64,000 bases of DNA, from positions 5,781,001-5,845,000 of the forward strand of contig JBAGRR010000001.1 of NCBI GenBank assembly GCA_036924835.1. Reading direction: 5' to 3'. This stretch comes from Nitrobacteraceae bacterium AZCC 1564. Lineage in GTDB: Bacteria > Pseudomonadota > Alphaproteobacteria > Rhizobiales > Xanthobacteraceae. The notes below the pieces were generated by a model that saw nothing but the letters and a program-made list of their open reading frames with translations, ran no database searches and was not told the origin of the DNA. Shown here piece after piece: positions 36,380 to 44,879 of the stretch; the first letter of the stretch is position 1, and every line of letters begins with the position of its first letter. Position numbers and translations under genes: made by a program.

Positions 36380-37600
36380 CTATCTGCCTGGTTGAACGAC
36401 AATTCGCTGCGGATCCGCGGCGGCAAGCGCTTCAGCGCGATTGGCGGGCGGTGGGTAAATTCGCTCCGTATTGATCCAGCGTTTCCGCTGCTTGGCTTCA
36501 GCGCCCGTCAGCTTGACCGCGCGATCCCAGCCCTCGGTATAGACCGCGCCCCAGGGCCCCAGATCGAGACAGGTCACATACCGTGTCTGGGTATAAGGAA
36601 GGGCAGGAAGGCCGAGCAGGTCTGAGGCGACATTGTGACCGGCATAGCGGCCAAGGTTCAGCGCATGCTGGCACGACATCAATGCGTAATTGCCCTGGTC
36701 GTCGGTTGCGGCGTACGCGACATCGCCGGTGGCGAAGACGTTGTCGAGACCGATCACGCGCAGGTTGCGGTCGACATGCAGCCGGCCAAAGCGATCGCGC
36801 TCAGCGGGAATTTGCTCGGTGAGGGCGCTCGCGCGTGCGCCTGCGGTCCAGATCACCGTCTTGCTGTCGATCCGTTCTCCAGTCGAGATTCGAAGGCCGC
36901 CGGCATCGATGTCCGTCACGGCCGTACCCACGCGCCATGTGACGCCGAGATCTTGCAAAGCTTGCGTGATGACCGGCCGCGGACCCGGCCCGAGATCGGG
37001 GCCGATATGGTCGCCCTGTTCGACGATGATGACATGGATACTTGCGCGATCGCCGAGGGTGGCGCGCAAACGCGCGGGCATTTCCGCAGCCGTCTCGATG
37101 CCAGTGAAACCGCCGCCGCCTATCACGACGGTGTTGCGTCCCGGTGTGTCGGGCAGGCTTGCGAGATTATTGATATGCGCTTCGAGCCTTGCGGCGTCGG
37201 CAATCTGGTCGACGTTGAAGCTGTGCTCGCGCAAACCGGGGATGTCCGGGGTGAACAGACGGCTGCCGGCGGCGAGTACCAGACGATCATAACTCATGGT
37301 CGAGGTGCGCCCATCGTGGTCCATCACATCGACTTCATTCTCGTTGGTGCGGATGCGCGTGACGCGGCCATGGATAAAGCGGACGCCGGCTTCATCGAAG
37401 ATCTCGCCGAGCGGAGCCTTCATGTTTGCCGCGCCGGCTTCATAAAAGCGGGGGCGAAGATGAAGGGCGGGCTCCGGCGCAATCAGCGCGATCTCGATTG
37501 ATCCGTCTGCCCTGTTTTCATTGTCGAGCACGCGGGCCGCGGCGAGTGCACTCCACATACCGGCGAAGCCGGCTCCGATGATCAGTATGCGCTGTGTCAT
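36380..37600 (-). CDS. NAD(P)/FAD-dependent oxidoreductase, NDH-2-like
   Basis: 406 residues. FAD motif ILIIGAGFAGMWSALAAARV, NAD(P)H motif NTVVIGGGFTGIETAAEMPA, and VFATGDVAYA. It lacks the long C-terminal membrane segment of the neighbouring ndh and ends in a basic tail. Function could be quinone reduction or another disulfide/quinone electron transfer. The start is ATG 37600 with GAGAAACG upstream; a longer frame to 37783 exists but begins before the ribosome-binding site. It lies 112 bases downstream of an Rrf2-type repressor gene on the same strand. Confidence 0.82.
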   Translation of the reverse strand: MTQRILIIGAGFAGMWSALAAARVLDNENRADGSIEIALIAPEPALHLRPRFYEAGAANMKAPLGEIFDEAGVRFIHGRVTRIRTNENEVDVMDHDGRTSTMSYDRLVLAAGSRLFTPDIPGLREHSFNVDQIADAARLEAHINNLASLPDTPGRNTVVIGGGGFTGIETAAEMPARLRATLGDRASIHVIIVEQGDHIGPDLGPGPRPVITQALQDLGVTWRVGTAVTDIDAGGLRISTGERIDSKTVIWTAGARASALTEQIPAERDRFGRLHVDRNLRVIGLDNVFATGDVAYAATDDQGNYALMSCQHALNLGRYAGHNVASDLLGLPALPYTQTRYVTCLDLGPWGAVYTEGWDRAVKLTGAEAKQRKRWINTERIYPPPANRAEALAAADPQRIVVQPGR

Positions 37601-37712
37601 AGTCGTTTCTCTTTCTTTGCGCGCGCACGTTCCTTCGTTCCGCGCATGCAGGCATGACGGTTCGTTCCGGCACTGAAGCCGGTATGAGACGTTTAAGGTT
37701 CTTGACGGCCGC

Positions 37713-38276
37713 TTATGTCGGACCGCGTTTCCGCGTCTCTTGCGGTGGACCGGTCGAGTGCCCGCGCGCATCGGTGCGCGCACTCATCCGTCCTGAAAAC
37801 CAGTTCTGCACCGTCGCTGGAAAGTCCGGCGGCATCTTGCTTTCAACCGTCGCGGCAAGCGCGGCGAGGGTGGTACGTGCCAGCTCATCGCGCATGCTCT
37901 GTTCCGCGCGCAGCATCACGGCATGAATGGCGCAGATGCCACCTGCCGCCGAGGCTGGTCGCTTTTCACCATAGAGCGTGCACAGGCCGCGAATCTCCTT
38001 GCAGTCGAACAGGGGCTTTTTGCCTTCGATGGCGTCGACCACGTCCAGCACCGTGATGTCGCTCGCCGGGCGTCCCAGGCGGTAGCCGCCGCGGATGCCT
38101 TCCGAGGCCTTCACGATCCCGGCCTTCTCCAGCTTGGGGAAGATTTTCGCAATGAAGGACGGGGAGACGCCCTGCAGCTCCGCGAGGTCGCGGCTGCTGG
38201 CGGGGGCAACCTTGGAGTCCACCAGCCAGAGCAGGCAGTGGAGACCGTATTCGACGCTGCTTCCCAGATGTGCCAT
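37713..38276 (-). CDS. Rrf2 family transcriptional regulator
   Basis: 187 residues. Winged helix at the N-terminus: SSVEYGLHCLLWLVD, SSRDLAELQGVSPSFIAKIF (recognition helix) and RGGYRLGRPASDITVLDVVDAIEG. Three cysteines (FDCKEIRGLCTLY and GGICAIH) have the spacing of the [2Fe-2S]/[4Fe-4S]-binding members such as NsrR/RsrR. The C-terminal tail of about 30 residues is Pro/Arg-rich. It probably senses redox or NO and represses itself and the NDH-2-like gene behind it. A palindrome at 38302-38314, 26 bases before the start, is a candidate operator. Confidence 0.85.
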   Translation of the reverse strand: MAHLGSSVEYGLHCLLWLVDSKVAPASSRDLAELQGVSPSFIAKIFPKLEKAGIVKASEGIRGGYRLGRPASDITVLDVVDAIEGKKPLFDCKEIRGLCTLYGEKRPASAAGGICAIHAVMLRAEQSMRDELARTTLAALAATVESKMPPDFPATVQNWFSGRMSARTDARGHSTGPPQETRKRGPT

Positions 38277-38301
38277 CGCGAATCTCGCCTTTGATAACTA
38301 A

Positions 38302-38314
38302 GACTATATTAGTC
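38302..38314. promoter_or_regulatory. candidate Rrf2 operator
   Basis: GACTATATTAGTC: 5-bp perfect arms GACTA/TAGTC with a 3-base centre, 26-38 bases upstream of the Rrf2 start codon. The position suits autoregulation. Confidence 0.45.
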
Positions 38315-38344
38315 CGAGTTGTCAGAGGCAAGATCGTCAGGGGA

Positions 38345-38510
38345 CTAGTGTCCCGAATCCAAAGCTCGCCTGATCGTGTAGCGCGCTCGGTAGCGAACTT
38401 TAGATTCGAAAGGGCACTAGTAAGCCTATGATTCTAGTGTGGTTTAGGTTCAGAAGTTCGCTGGAAGGACTCGCGGGAAAGTGGAGCGAACTTCTGAACT
38501 ACCACACTAG
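38345..38510 (-). mobile_element. bipartite CTAG hairpin module, types B4-C3 (reverse)
   Basis: On the minus strand: C3 (38434-38510), linker AATCATAGGCTTA, B4 (38345-38420). C3 arms TTCAGAAGTTCGCT and AGCGAACTTCTGAA. B4 arms are partly diverged (GAATCCAAAGCTCGC with GCGAACTTTAGATTC), so this copy looks older. It sits between rpmG and the Rrf2 gene. Confidence 0.87.
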
Positions 38511-38572
38511 GAGGCGCACATCCGCGTGAGCCCCGTGGTGATTTCGGAGAGCGGAACAAGTAGTGCAAAAGC

Positions 38573-38596
38573 AAAACGGAGCCCAAAGGGCTCCGT
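38573..38596 (-). terminator. Rho-independent terminator of rpmG
   Basis: On the minus strand ACGGAGCCC pairs with GGGCTCCGT (38576-38584 with 38588-38596) around a 3-base loop, followed by TTTTGCTTTTGC. Confidence 0.85.
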
Positions 38597-38624
38597 TGCA
38601 ACGCCATTCAACTTATTGAATTTG

Positions 38625-38792
38625 TTACTTGATCTTCGCTTCGCGGAACTCGACGTGCTTCTTCGCGACCGGATCGTACTTCTTCTTGACGAGCTTGTCG
38701 GTCATCGTGCGCGAGTTCTTCTTGGCGACGTAGTAGAAGCCGGTGTCTGCGCTGGAGACGAGCTTGACCTTGATGGTGACCGCTTTGGCCAT
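38625..38792 (-). CDS. rpmG: 50S ribosomal protein L33
   Basis: 55 residues, normal length: [20 protein letters not shown], then [20 protein letters not shown] and ending [11 protein letters not shown]. The zinc-binding cysteines of the alternative L33 are absent (C- type paralogue). It lies alone on the minus strand with its own terminator, upstream of the hairpin module. Confidence 0.97.
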   Translation of the reverse strand: MAKAVTIKVKLVSSADTGFYYVAKKNSRTMTDKLVKKKYDPVAKKHVEFREAKIK

Positions 38793-38898
38793 GTTCAGAA
38801 CCTCAAATGTCTGGAATCACGAGCAGGCCCAAACGGGTCGAGCCGCATTTGGGGCGCAACCTACCGCCGAACGCCCCAAAGTCAAGGTTTGGGGGGAA

Positions 38899-40248
38899 TT
38901 ATTCGGCTGCGTTAGCAGCCTCATGCCCCTCGAAAAAGCGGTTCGCCGGGCGGGGTAGCCCCAGGTTTTCGCGCAAGGTTCGGCCCTCATACTCCTTGCG
39001 GAAAATGCCGCGCCGTTGAAGTTCAGGGACCACGCGGTCGACGAAGTCATCCAGTCCCTGCGGCAGGAACGGGAACATGATGTTGAAGCCGTCGCAGCCG
39101 TTCGTCATGAGCCATTCCTCCATCTGATCGGCAATAGTGGAGGGCGTGCCGACGAACGATAAGCCGCCATAGCCGCCGACTCGCTGGGCGAGCTGGCGAA
39201 CGGTTAGATTGTTCTTCGCCGCTGCATCGACCAGCCGCTGGCGGCCACTCTGGCTGGCATTCGTCTCCGGAATCTCGGGCAGCGGGCCATCGGGATCAAA
39301 CTTGGAAGCGTCCGTGCCAAGAATCACGGAGAGCGATGCAATGCTGCTGTCGTAATGGACGAGGTTGTCGAGATGCGCGCGTTTGGCCTTGGCCTCATCC
39401 ACGGTGTCTCCGACCACGACAAAGGCGCCGGGAAGAATCTTGAGGTGGTCTCGGTTGCGGCCAAGCTTGTCCATGCGTCCCTTGATGTCGGCGTAGAGCG
39501 CCTGTCCATCGGCAAGGCTGCCGCCGCCCGTGAAGACGGCTTCTGCGGTTTCAGCAGCAAGTTGCTTGCCCGCTTCGGAGGCGCCGGCTTGCACGATCAC
39601 CGGCCAGCCCTGAACCGGCCGGGCGATATTAAGCGGCCCACGGACGGACAGGTACTTTCCCTTGTGATTGAGGATATGCATCTTCGCGGGATCGAAGTAG
39701 AGGCCACTTTCCACATCGCGCACGAACGCATCATCCGCGAATGAATCCCAGAGGCCAGTGACCACGTCGAAGAATTCCCGCGCGCGACGGTAGCGCTCGT
39801 CGTGCTCCATGTGATCGTCGAGACCGAAGTTCAGCGCCGCATCGGGATTAGATGTGGTGACGATGTTCCAGCCGGCGCGTCCGCCACTGATGTGATCGAG
39901 CGAGGCGAAACGGCGTGCTACGTGATAGGGCTCGTCAAACGTGGTCGAACCCGTCGCGATCAAGCCAATGCGCTCGGTCGCTCCCGCTAAAGCTGACAAC
40001 AGCGTGAAGGGCTCGAACGACGTCACGGTATGGCTGCGCTTGAGCGCATTGATTGGCATGTTCAGCACGGCGAGATGATCCGCCATGAAGAAGGCGTCGA
40101 ATTTGCCGTGTTCGAGCTTTTGAATGAAGCGCTTGAGGTGGGCGAAATTGAAGTTTGCGTCAGGGTATGAACCGGGATAACGCCACGCGCCGGTGTGGAT
40201 ACTGACCGGACGCATAAATGCGCCGAGGCGCAACTGCCGTGAACTCAT
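38899..40248 (-). CDS. LLM-class flavin-dependent monooxygenase (NtaA/SnaA/DszA type)
   Basis: 449 residues, typical of the family. MRPVSIHTGAWRYPGSYPDANF at the N-terminus, then KFDAFFMADHLAVLN, AGWNIVTTSNPDAALNFGLD, ERYRRAREFFDVVTGLWDSF, AGASEAGKQLAAETAEAVF and GGYGGLSFVGTP. The (beta/alpha)8 luciferase-like fold uses FMNH2 delivered by a separate reductase, which is not next to it. Substrates of relatives include nitrilotriacetate, dibenzothiophene sulfone and pristinamycin precursors; this one's is unknown. ATG 40248 has AAGGAA 6 bases upstream. Confidence 0.88.
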   Translation of the reverse strand: MSSRQLRLGAFMRPVSIHTGAWRYPGSYPDANFNFAHLKRFIQKLEHGKFDAFFMADHLAVLNMPINALKRSHTVTSFEPFTLLSALAGATERIGLIATGSTTFDEPYHVARRFASLDHISGGRAGWNIVTTSNPDAALNFGLDDHMEHDERYRRAREFFDVVTGLWDSFADDAFVRDVESGLYFDPAKMHILNHKGKYLSVRGPLNIARPVQGWPVIVQAGASEAGKQLAAETAEAVFTGGGSLADGQALYADIKGRMDKLGRNRDHLKILPGAFVVVGDTVDEAKAKRAHLDNLVHYDSSIASLSVILGTDASKFDPDGPLPEIPETNASQSGRQRLVDAAAKNNLTVRQLAQRVGGYGGLSFVGTPSTIADQMEEWLMTNGCDGFNIMFPFLPQGLDDFVDRVVPELQRRGIFRKEYEGRTLRENLGLPRPANRFFEGHEAANAAE

Positions 40249-40377
40249 CGGACATTCCTTGGAATGGTACGGAACGAGATGCACCGCTCAATGTAAGTGC
40301 GGTACCGCATCTGTCGCTACGGAAGATTATTGTCTTTTGTTTCGCTGACGGGGAGAATTCTCCCAAGGGCAAATAGG

Positions 40378-41214
40378 CTAACCGCCACCGAAATCCCGCG
40401 GGGTGAAGGTGAGATCGACGCTGCGCCATTCCTGATATTTGTCCGCCGGCAGCATCGTATAGGGCTGGCAGGACTGCAGACCGCTGATCGCGCCCTGCAG
40501 CATCGCCAGGACTTTCGGGCTCGGCCGGGGACCCTTGATCAGCATCGGATCAGTCGCAAGGCGCCCGTCAGGCGTAAAGGACACGCGCAGCACGATCTGG
40601 ATATTGTCACTGGGCGCGACAGACTTCGGTAGTGGCGTGCATGTCTTCAAATGCGCGCGAAGCGCCGCAATGATGTTGGTGGAGACGTCGGCAGCCTGGG
40701 TGGCCTGAGCGTCGAAGTCGCCCGACCCGCCGCCCGGCATAGTGAACATCATGCCGTATTTTTCGGTGATGTCAGGCTCGGCGCGCGGCACAGGTTGCTG
40801 CGACGGTGCTGCGGCCTGAGGTGGAGGCGCGGCTGCCACTTGCGGAGAGGGAGGCGTTGCCGACGCAGCTTGTGGTTCGGGCGGGGGCGGCGGAGCCGGA
40901 GGTGGTGCAGCCGGTGGCGGGGCTGAAGCTTCCTGCGCCGGTGGCTCGGCGGGCTTCGTCTTGTCTTCAGCCGGCTTTTTGTCGGAGATCTCGGGAAGCG
41001 TGAGCGTATCAGGAGGTTTCGGCGTCTCCTGCGGCTCCTGCTTGGCGGGTTGCGGGATGTCATCCGGCGTCACGATCTCGACGGCAATGGCCTCCACGGC
41101 GCGGGGTTCGAACGGATGCGCGCCCGCAAAGAAGATCACCCAGACGAGAAGCAGCACATGGCCGGTCACCGAGACCGCGACGCCTGCGCGCGTGAGCAAT
41201 TCTGACGACAACAT
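40378..41214 (-). CDS. TonB/TolA-like energy-transducer protein
   Basis: 278 residues. One N-terminal transmembrane helix (VAVSVTGHVLLLVWVIFFAG, about residues 12-31), a Pro/Ala/Gln-rich periplasmic spacer (about 50-150; APPPAAPPPAPPPPPEPQAA), and a C-terminal globular domain with HLKTCTPLPK and VSFTPDGRLATDPML that matches the TonB/TolA C-terminal fold. It resembles the TolA-like proteins found alone in Rhizobiales; tolQRB and exbBD are not nearby, so the partner complex is unknown. Confidence 0.7.
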   Translation of the reverse strand: MLSSELLTRAGVAVSVTGHVLLLVWVIFFAGAHPFEPRAVEAIAVEIVTPDDIPQPAKQEPQETPKPPDTLTLPEISDKKPAEDKTKPAEPPAQEASAPPPAAPPPAPPPPPEPQAASATPPSPQVAAAPPPQAAAPSQQPVPRAEPDITEKYGMMFTMPGGGSGDFDAQATQAADVSTNIIAALRAHLKTCTPLPKSVAPSDNIQIVLRVSFTPDGRLATDPMLIKGPRPSPKVLAMLQGAISGLQSCQPYTMLPADKYQEWRSVDLTFTPRDFGGG

Positions 41215-41320
41215 TCAGGTCAACGCTTCTCGTACCGCTTTTATCTTCCAGCATAGCGTGCCGGCCGGGCGATGTGGTTGACCTTTTTGACACTCTCCGG
41301 CGAATTGATCGAGGAGCGCG

Positions 41321-42055
41321 TCAGATCGTGTCGCGCTGCATCTTGCCGCTGTAGAAGTGGAAAAACGGTATTTCAGCATTATGCGACAGCGGACCCGCGG
41401 CGAGGCGCTGGTCCAGCTCACGCAGCACCATTTTCGTCATCATGTGCGCATCAGCGAGTGGCTGAGAGCCGAGCTCCACCCAGACGAGTTCGACGAGTTC
41501 AGCGTCCGCGTGAACCACGCCCTCGACCTGATGAGCAATGGCGGACGCATCCGCTGTGAAGAAGCGGGTGTCGAAGCGACGCACGCGGCCAGGCGGTGTG
41601 ATGGCACGGGCGATCAGGAAGAGGCCGGACGGATCAGGCAGCAAACCGGCCTCCGCGAACGGCTTCCACTCGCCGGTCAGCTTTGCCGCAGCGCCATTCA
41701 TCCGCGCGACCTTCTTGCCGAGGCAGAGGCCGGTTTCTTCACAGGCTTCGCGGATGGCAGCAACCGCCAGCGCGCGGGCGCGGGCGGGCGTGATCTTCGG
41801 GCTCCCGCTGATCAGCTTCTTTTCCAGCGCTTTTGGAATCTCCGCTGCAACTGGAATTTTGTTGTCGGTTGCGTCGACGCGACCGCCCGGAAACACGAAC
41901 TTGCCCGGCATGAAGACAACCTTGTCATGCCGTTTGCCGACGAGCACTTTGGGTACGCTGCCGCTGCGGTCGACCAGGATGAGTGTCGCGGCGTCCTTGG
42001 GGCGGCGATAAGGATGACTGTCGTCTTCCTTTTCTTCTTTTTCTGGAGCGTTCAT
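41321..42055 (-). CDS. NUDIX hydrolase
   Basis: 244 residues. The Nudix box is spread over a longer insert: KFVFPGGRVDATDNKI (residues 51-66) and AAIREACEETGLCLGK (about 100-115, the REx2EEx core). This wide spacing resembles the NUDT7/19-like CoA-hydrolase branch; NUDIX activity on a nucleoside diphosphate-linked substrate is expected. Start overlaps the DUF983 stop by 4 bases, so it is the last gene of topA-rnr-DUF983-NUDIX. Confidence 0.85.
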   Translation of the reverse strand: MNAPEKEEKEDDSHPYRRPKDAATLILVDRSGSVPKVLVGKRHDKVVFMPGKFVFPGGRVDATDNKIPVAAEIPKALEKKLISGSPKITPARARALAVAAIREACEETGLCLGKKVARMNGAAAKLTGEWKPFAEAGLLPDPSGLFLIARAITPPGRVRRFDTRFFTADASAIAHQVEGVVHADAELVELVWVELGSQPLADAHMMTKMVLRELDQRLAAGPLSHNAEIPFFHFYSGKMQRDTI

Positions 42056-42528
42056 TTCAGCGAGGTCACATTCAGTTTGGCAATCGTGCCTTCTTCTTCA
42101 TTTTCTGGTCGCGTTTCATCGAAGCCGTGCATGCGGAATGCCCACTGCAGTCCGACGACCGCGCCCTTGATAGGTTGCAGCAGGAGCAGCGACGAGATCA
42201 ACGTCACGGGCAGATACAATGCCAGTTGCAAAGCCACAGGTGGCGAATAATTGGTCTCAATCCACAGCGCGATCGGCACTACGATGTGGCCGACAACGAC
42301 GATCACGAGATAAGCGGGCAGGTCGTCGGCGCGATGGCCGCTGAGCTCTTGTCCACACACCGAGCATTTGTCGGCGACTTTCAGGAATGCACAGAAGATC
42401 TTCCCTTCGCCACAGTTCGGACAGCGGCAGCGAAGTCCGCGCGCCATCGCCTGCCACACGTCGCGCTTCGGCGGCGTGGCAACGTCCGGCGTCCATGTCG
42501 TTGCGGGCCGTGTTGTCCGACTTTCCAT
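42052..42528 (-). CDS. DUF983 family membrane protein
   Basis: 158 residues. Zinc-ribbon-like cysteines CRCPNCGEGKIF and CSVCGQEL, then three hydrophobic helices (PAYLVIVVVGHIVVPIALW, ALQLALYLPVTLISSLLLLQ and a shorter one). The DUF983 family has no defined function. Sits between rnr and the NUDIX gene in the same operon, with a 4-base overlap with the latter. Confidence 0.88.
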   Translation of the reverse strand: MESRTTRPATTWTPDVATPPKRDVWQAMARGLRCRCPNCGEGKIFCAFLKVADKCSVCGQELSGHRADDLPAYLVIVVVGHIVVPIALWIETNYSPPVALQLALYLPVTLISSLLLLQPIKGAVVGLQWAFRMHGFDETRPENEEEGTIAKLNVTSLK

Positions 42529-42545
42529 CATCGCTCCTTTGAAGG

Positions 42546-44879
42546 TCAGCCCTTCTTTCCTTTGCGCGCCTTTCGCGAAAGCTTGGGCTGCTTCTTTTTC
42601 TTGCTCTTCTTTTCGCGTTTGAGGTGGGCTTTGACGCTAGCCTTCGATTTTGAACCGCGGCTCTCGTGTTTGCGGCTTCCACGCGGGATGACGTTGCCAT
42701 CTGAGAGCAGCTCGAACCGCAGCGCGCCTGCCACTGGTGCTGCTTCTACCAGACGGACCTCCACTGCGTCACCCAAACGATGCATGGTTCCACTCCGCGA
42801 ACCGATCAGCGCATGGTGGGTCTCGTCATAGTTGTAATACTCGCTGCCAAGCGTGCGGACTGGGATGAGGCCGTCAGCGCCGGTGTCAGTCAGTTTGACG
42901 AACAGGCCGGCGCGCGTCACGCCGGAAATCCGGCCTGTGAATGTCGCGCCGACGCGGTCGACGAGATAGTGCGCGATCAGACGATCCACAGTCTCGCGTT
43001 CGGCTTTCATGGCGCGGCGTTCGGTCAGTGAGATGGCCGCCGCGACTTCGCTGAGCGTTTCAAGCGATTCATGGTCCGGCAGTGCGCCTTCACCAAGCCC
43101 GAGGGCCCGGATCAATGCGCGATGCACGATCAGATCGGCATAACGCCTGATCGGCGAGGTAAAGTGAGCGTATCGGCGCAGGTTGAGACCGAAGTGTCCG
43201 TAATTCTCGGCGGAATATTCCGCCTGCGCCTGCGAGCGCAGCACCACTTCGTTCACGAGCGTCTCTGAATCGTGGCCCACGACCTGTGCCAGCACGCGAT
43301 TGAAAACTGCGGGGCGCAATGCCCCGGCCTTCGCGAACGGGATGTCGAGCGTCTTCAGAAACTCCTGGAGGTTGTGAACTTTCTCGACGGTCGGCTCGTC
43401 ATGCACGCGATAGATCAGCGGCAGCGCTTTTTTCTCGAGCGTCTCCGCCGCTGCCACGTTGGCGAGAATCATGAACTCTTCGATCAGGCGGTGGGCGTCG
43501 AGGCGCTCGGGGATGATCACACGGTCGACGGTGCCATCGGGTTTGAGCAGAATCTTCCGCTCGGGCAGATCGAGATCGAGCGGATCACGCTCATCGCGCG
43601 CGCGCTTCACCAGCGCATAAGCAATATAAAGCGGCTTTAGGATCGGATCGAGCAGGGGCCCAGTGACGTCGTCAGGACGCCCATCAATGGCCGCTTGCGC
43701 CTGCGCGTAATTCAATTTGGCTGCCGAGCGCATCAGCACGCGGTGAAACGTATGCGAACGCTTTCGTCCATCAGGGGCGATGACTATGCGGACCGCAAGC
43801 GCACCGCGGGCTTCGCCCGGCTTCAGCGAACACAGGTCGTTTGAAATGCGCTCCGGCAGCATCGGCACGACGCGGTCGGGGAAGTAAACCGAATTGCCGC
43901 GGTTCAATGCCTCGCGATCGAGCGGCGAATTCGGCCGCACATAAAACGCAACGTCGGCGATGGCGACGCTGATGATGTATCCGCCCTTGTTGTTCGGATC
44001 GCTGTCCGGTTCGGCGTGGACCGCGTCGTCGTGGTCTTTCGCGTCCGGCGGATCGATGGTGACCAGTGGGACATCACGCCAGTCCTCGCGCCCGGCGATG
44101 GTTGCCGGCTGCGCCGCCTCGGCCTCGCGGATCACGTCGGCTGGAAATTCCTGCGGAATCTCGTGGGCGTGAATAGCGATCAGGCTGATGGCCTTCTCGG
44201 TCTTCAGCGAACCGAGGCGCTCCTTCACGCGGCCTTGGGGCAGGCCAAACCCGCGGGAGCGCATCAGTTCGACACTGATCAGGTCACCATCCTGTGCGCC
44301 CGCGCTGTAAGCGACAGGGATCGCGAGCTCGCGTCCAGCCTGCTTCTTGTCGATCGGGATCAGGCGGCCGTCGCCATTCGGCATCGCGCGGAAGATTCCG
44401 AGCACGCGATGGCGTGTCTTGTCGAGCAGCTTGATGACACGCCCGCGATACGCTCCGCGCTCGCCCTTATACTCAGATTTCTCGATGCGGAGCAGGGCGC
44501 GGTCGCCGACGCCTGCGACAGTGCCGGGCCTGGGCCTGCGCGGCACGTCGATGCGGATCACCGGTGCGGGTCCGTCAATATCCTCCAGCCACTCTGCGGG
44601 GGTTGCGAGCAGTTCGCCGTCCTCGTCACGGCCGGTAACGTCGGCGACGATCGTTGGCGGTAGCGACTTCGCCTCGTGAAGCCTTCTGCCGTCCTTGGCG
44701 ATGATGCCTTGGTCGGCGAGATCGCGCAGCACACGACGAAGTTCAGCGCGCGCTTCGTTCTTCAGGCCGAAGTGGCGGGCCAGTTCACGCGTGCCGACGT
44801 CGCCTGGTTGCGAACGAACAAACGCGACAATGCTATCCCGATCGGGAAAGGCTGTCGTCGCGTCGTGTTTCTTCGTCAT
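42546..44879 (-). CDS. rnr: ribonuclease R
   Basis: 777 residues. A 3'-5' exoribonuclease. N-terminal winged-helix/CSD region (to about 230), then the RNB catalytic domain with VTIDPPDAKDHDDAVHAE (metal-binding aspartates), and the C-terminal S1 domain (ATFTGRISGVTRAGLFVKL), ending in a Lys/Arg-rich tail (KREKKSKKKKQPKLSRKARK). It degrades structured RNA in the cytoplasm. Its ATG overlaps the topA stop (TAATG), so the two are translationally coupled. Confidence 0.95.
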   Translation of the reverse strand: MTKKHDATTAFPDRDSIVAFVRSQPGDVGTRELARHFGLKNEARAELRRVLRDLADQGIIAKDGRRLHEAKSLPPTIVADVTGRDEDGELLATPAEWLEDIDGPAPVIRIDVPRRPRPGTVAGVGDRALLRIEKSEYKGERGAYRGRVIKLLDKTRHRVLGIFRAMPNGDGRLIPIDKKQAGRELAIPVAYSAGAQDGDLISVELMRSRGFGLPQGRVKERLGSLKTEKAISLIAIHAHEIPQEFPADVIREAEAAQPATIAGREDWRDVPLVTIDPPDAKDHDDAVHAEPDSDPNNKGGYIISVAIADVAFYVRPNSPLDREALNRGNSVYFPDRVVPMLPERISNDLCSLKPGEARGALAVRIVIAPDGRKRSHTFHRVLMRSAAKLNYAQAQAAIDGRPDDVTGPLLDPILKPLYIAYALVKRARDERDPLDLDLPERKILLKPDGTVDRVIIPERLDAHRLIEEFMILANVAAAETLEKKALPLIYRVHDEPTVEKVHNLQEFLKTLDIPFAKAGALRPAVFNRVLAQVVGHDSETLVNEVVLRSQAQAEYSAENYGHFGLNLRRYAHFTSPIRRYADLIVHRALIRALGLGEGALPDHESLETLSEVAAAISLTERRAMKAERETVDRLIAHYLVDRVGATFTGRISGVTRAGLFVKLTDTGADGLIPVRTLGSEYYNYDETHHALIGSRSGTMHRLGDAVEVRLVEAAPVAGALRFELLSDGNVIPRGSRKHESRGSKSKASVKAHLKREKKSKKKKQPKLSRKARKGKKG

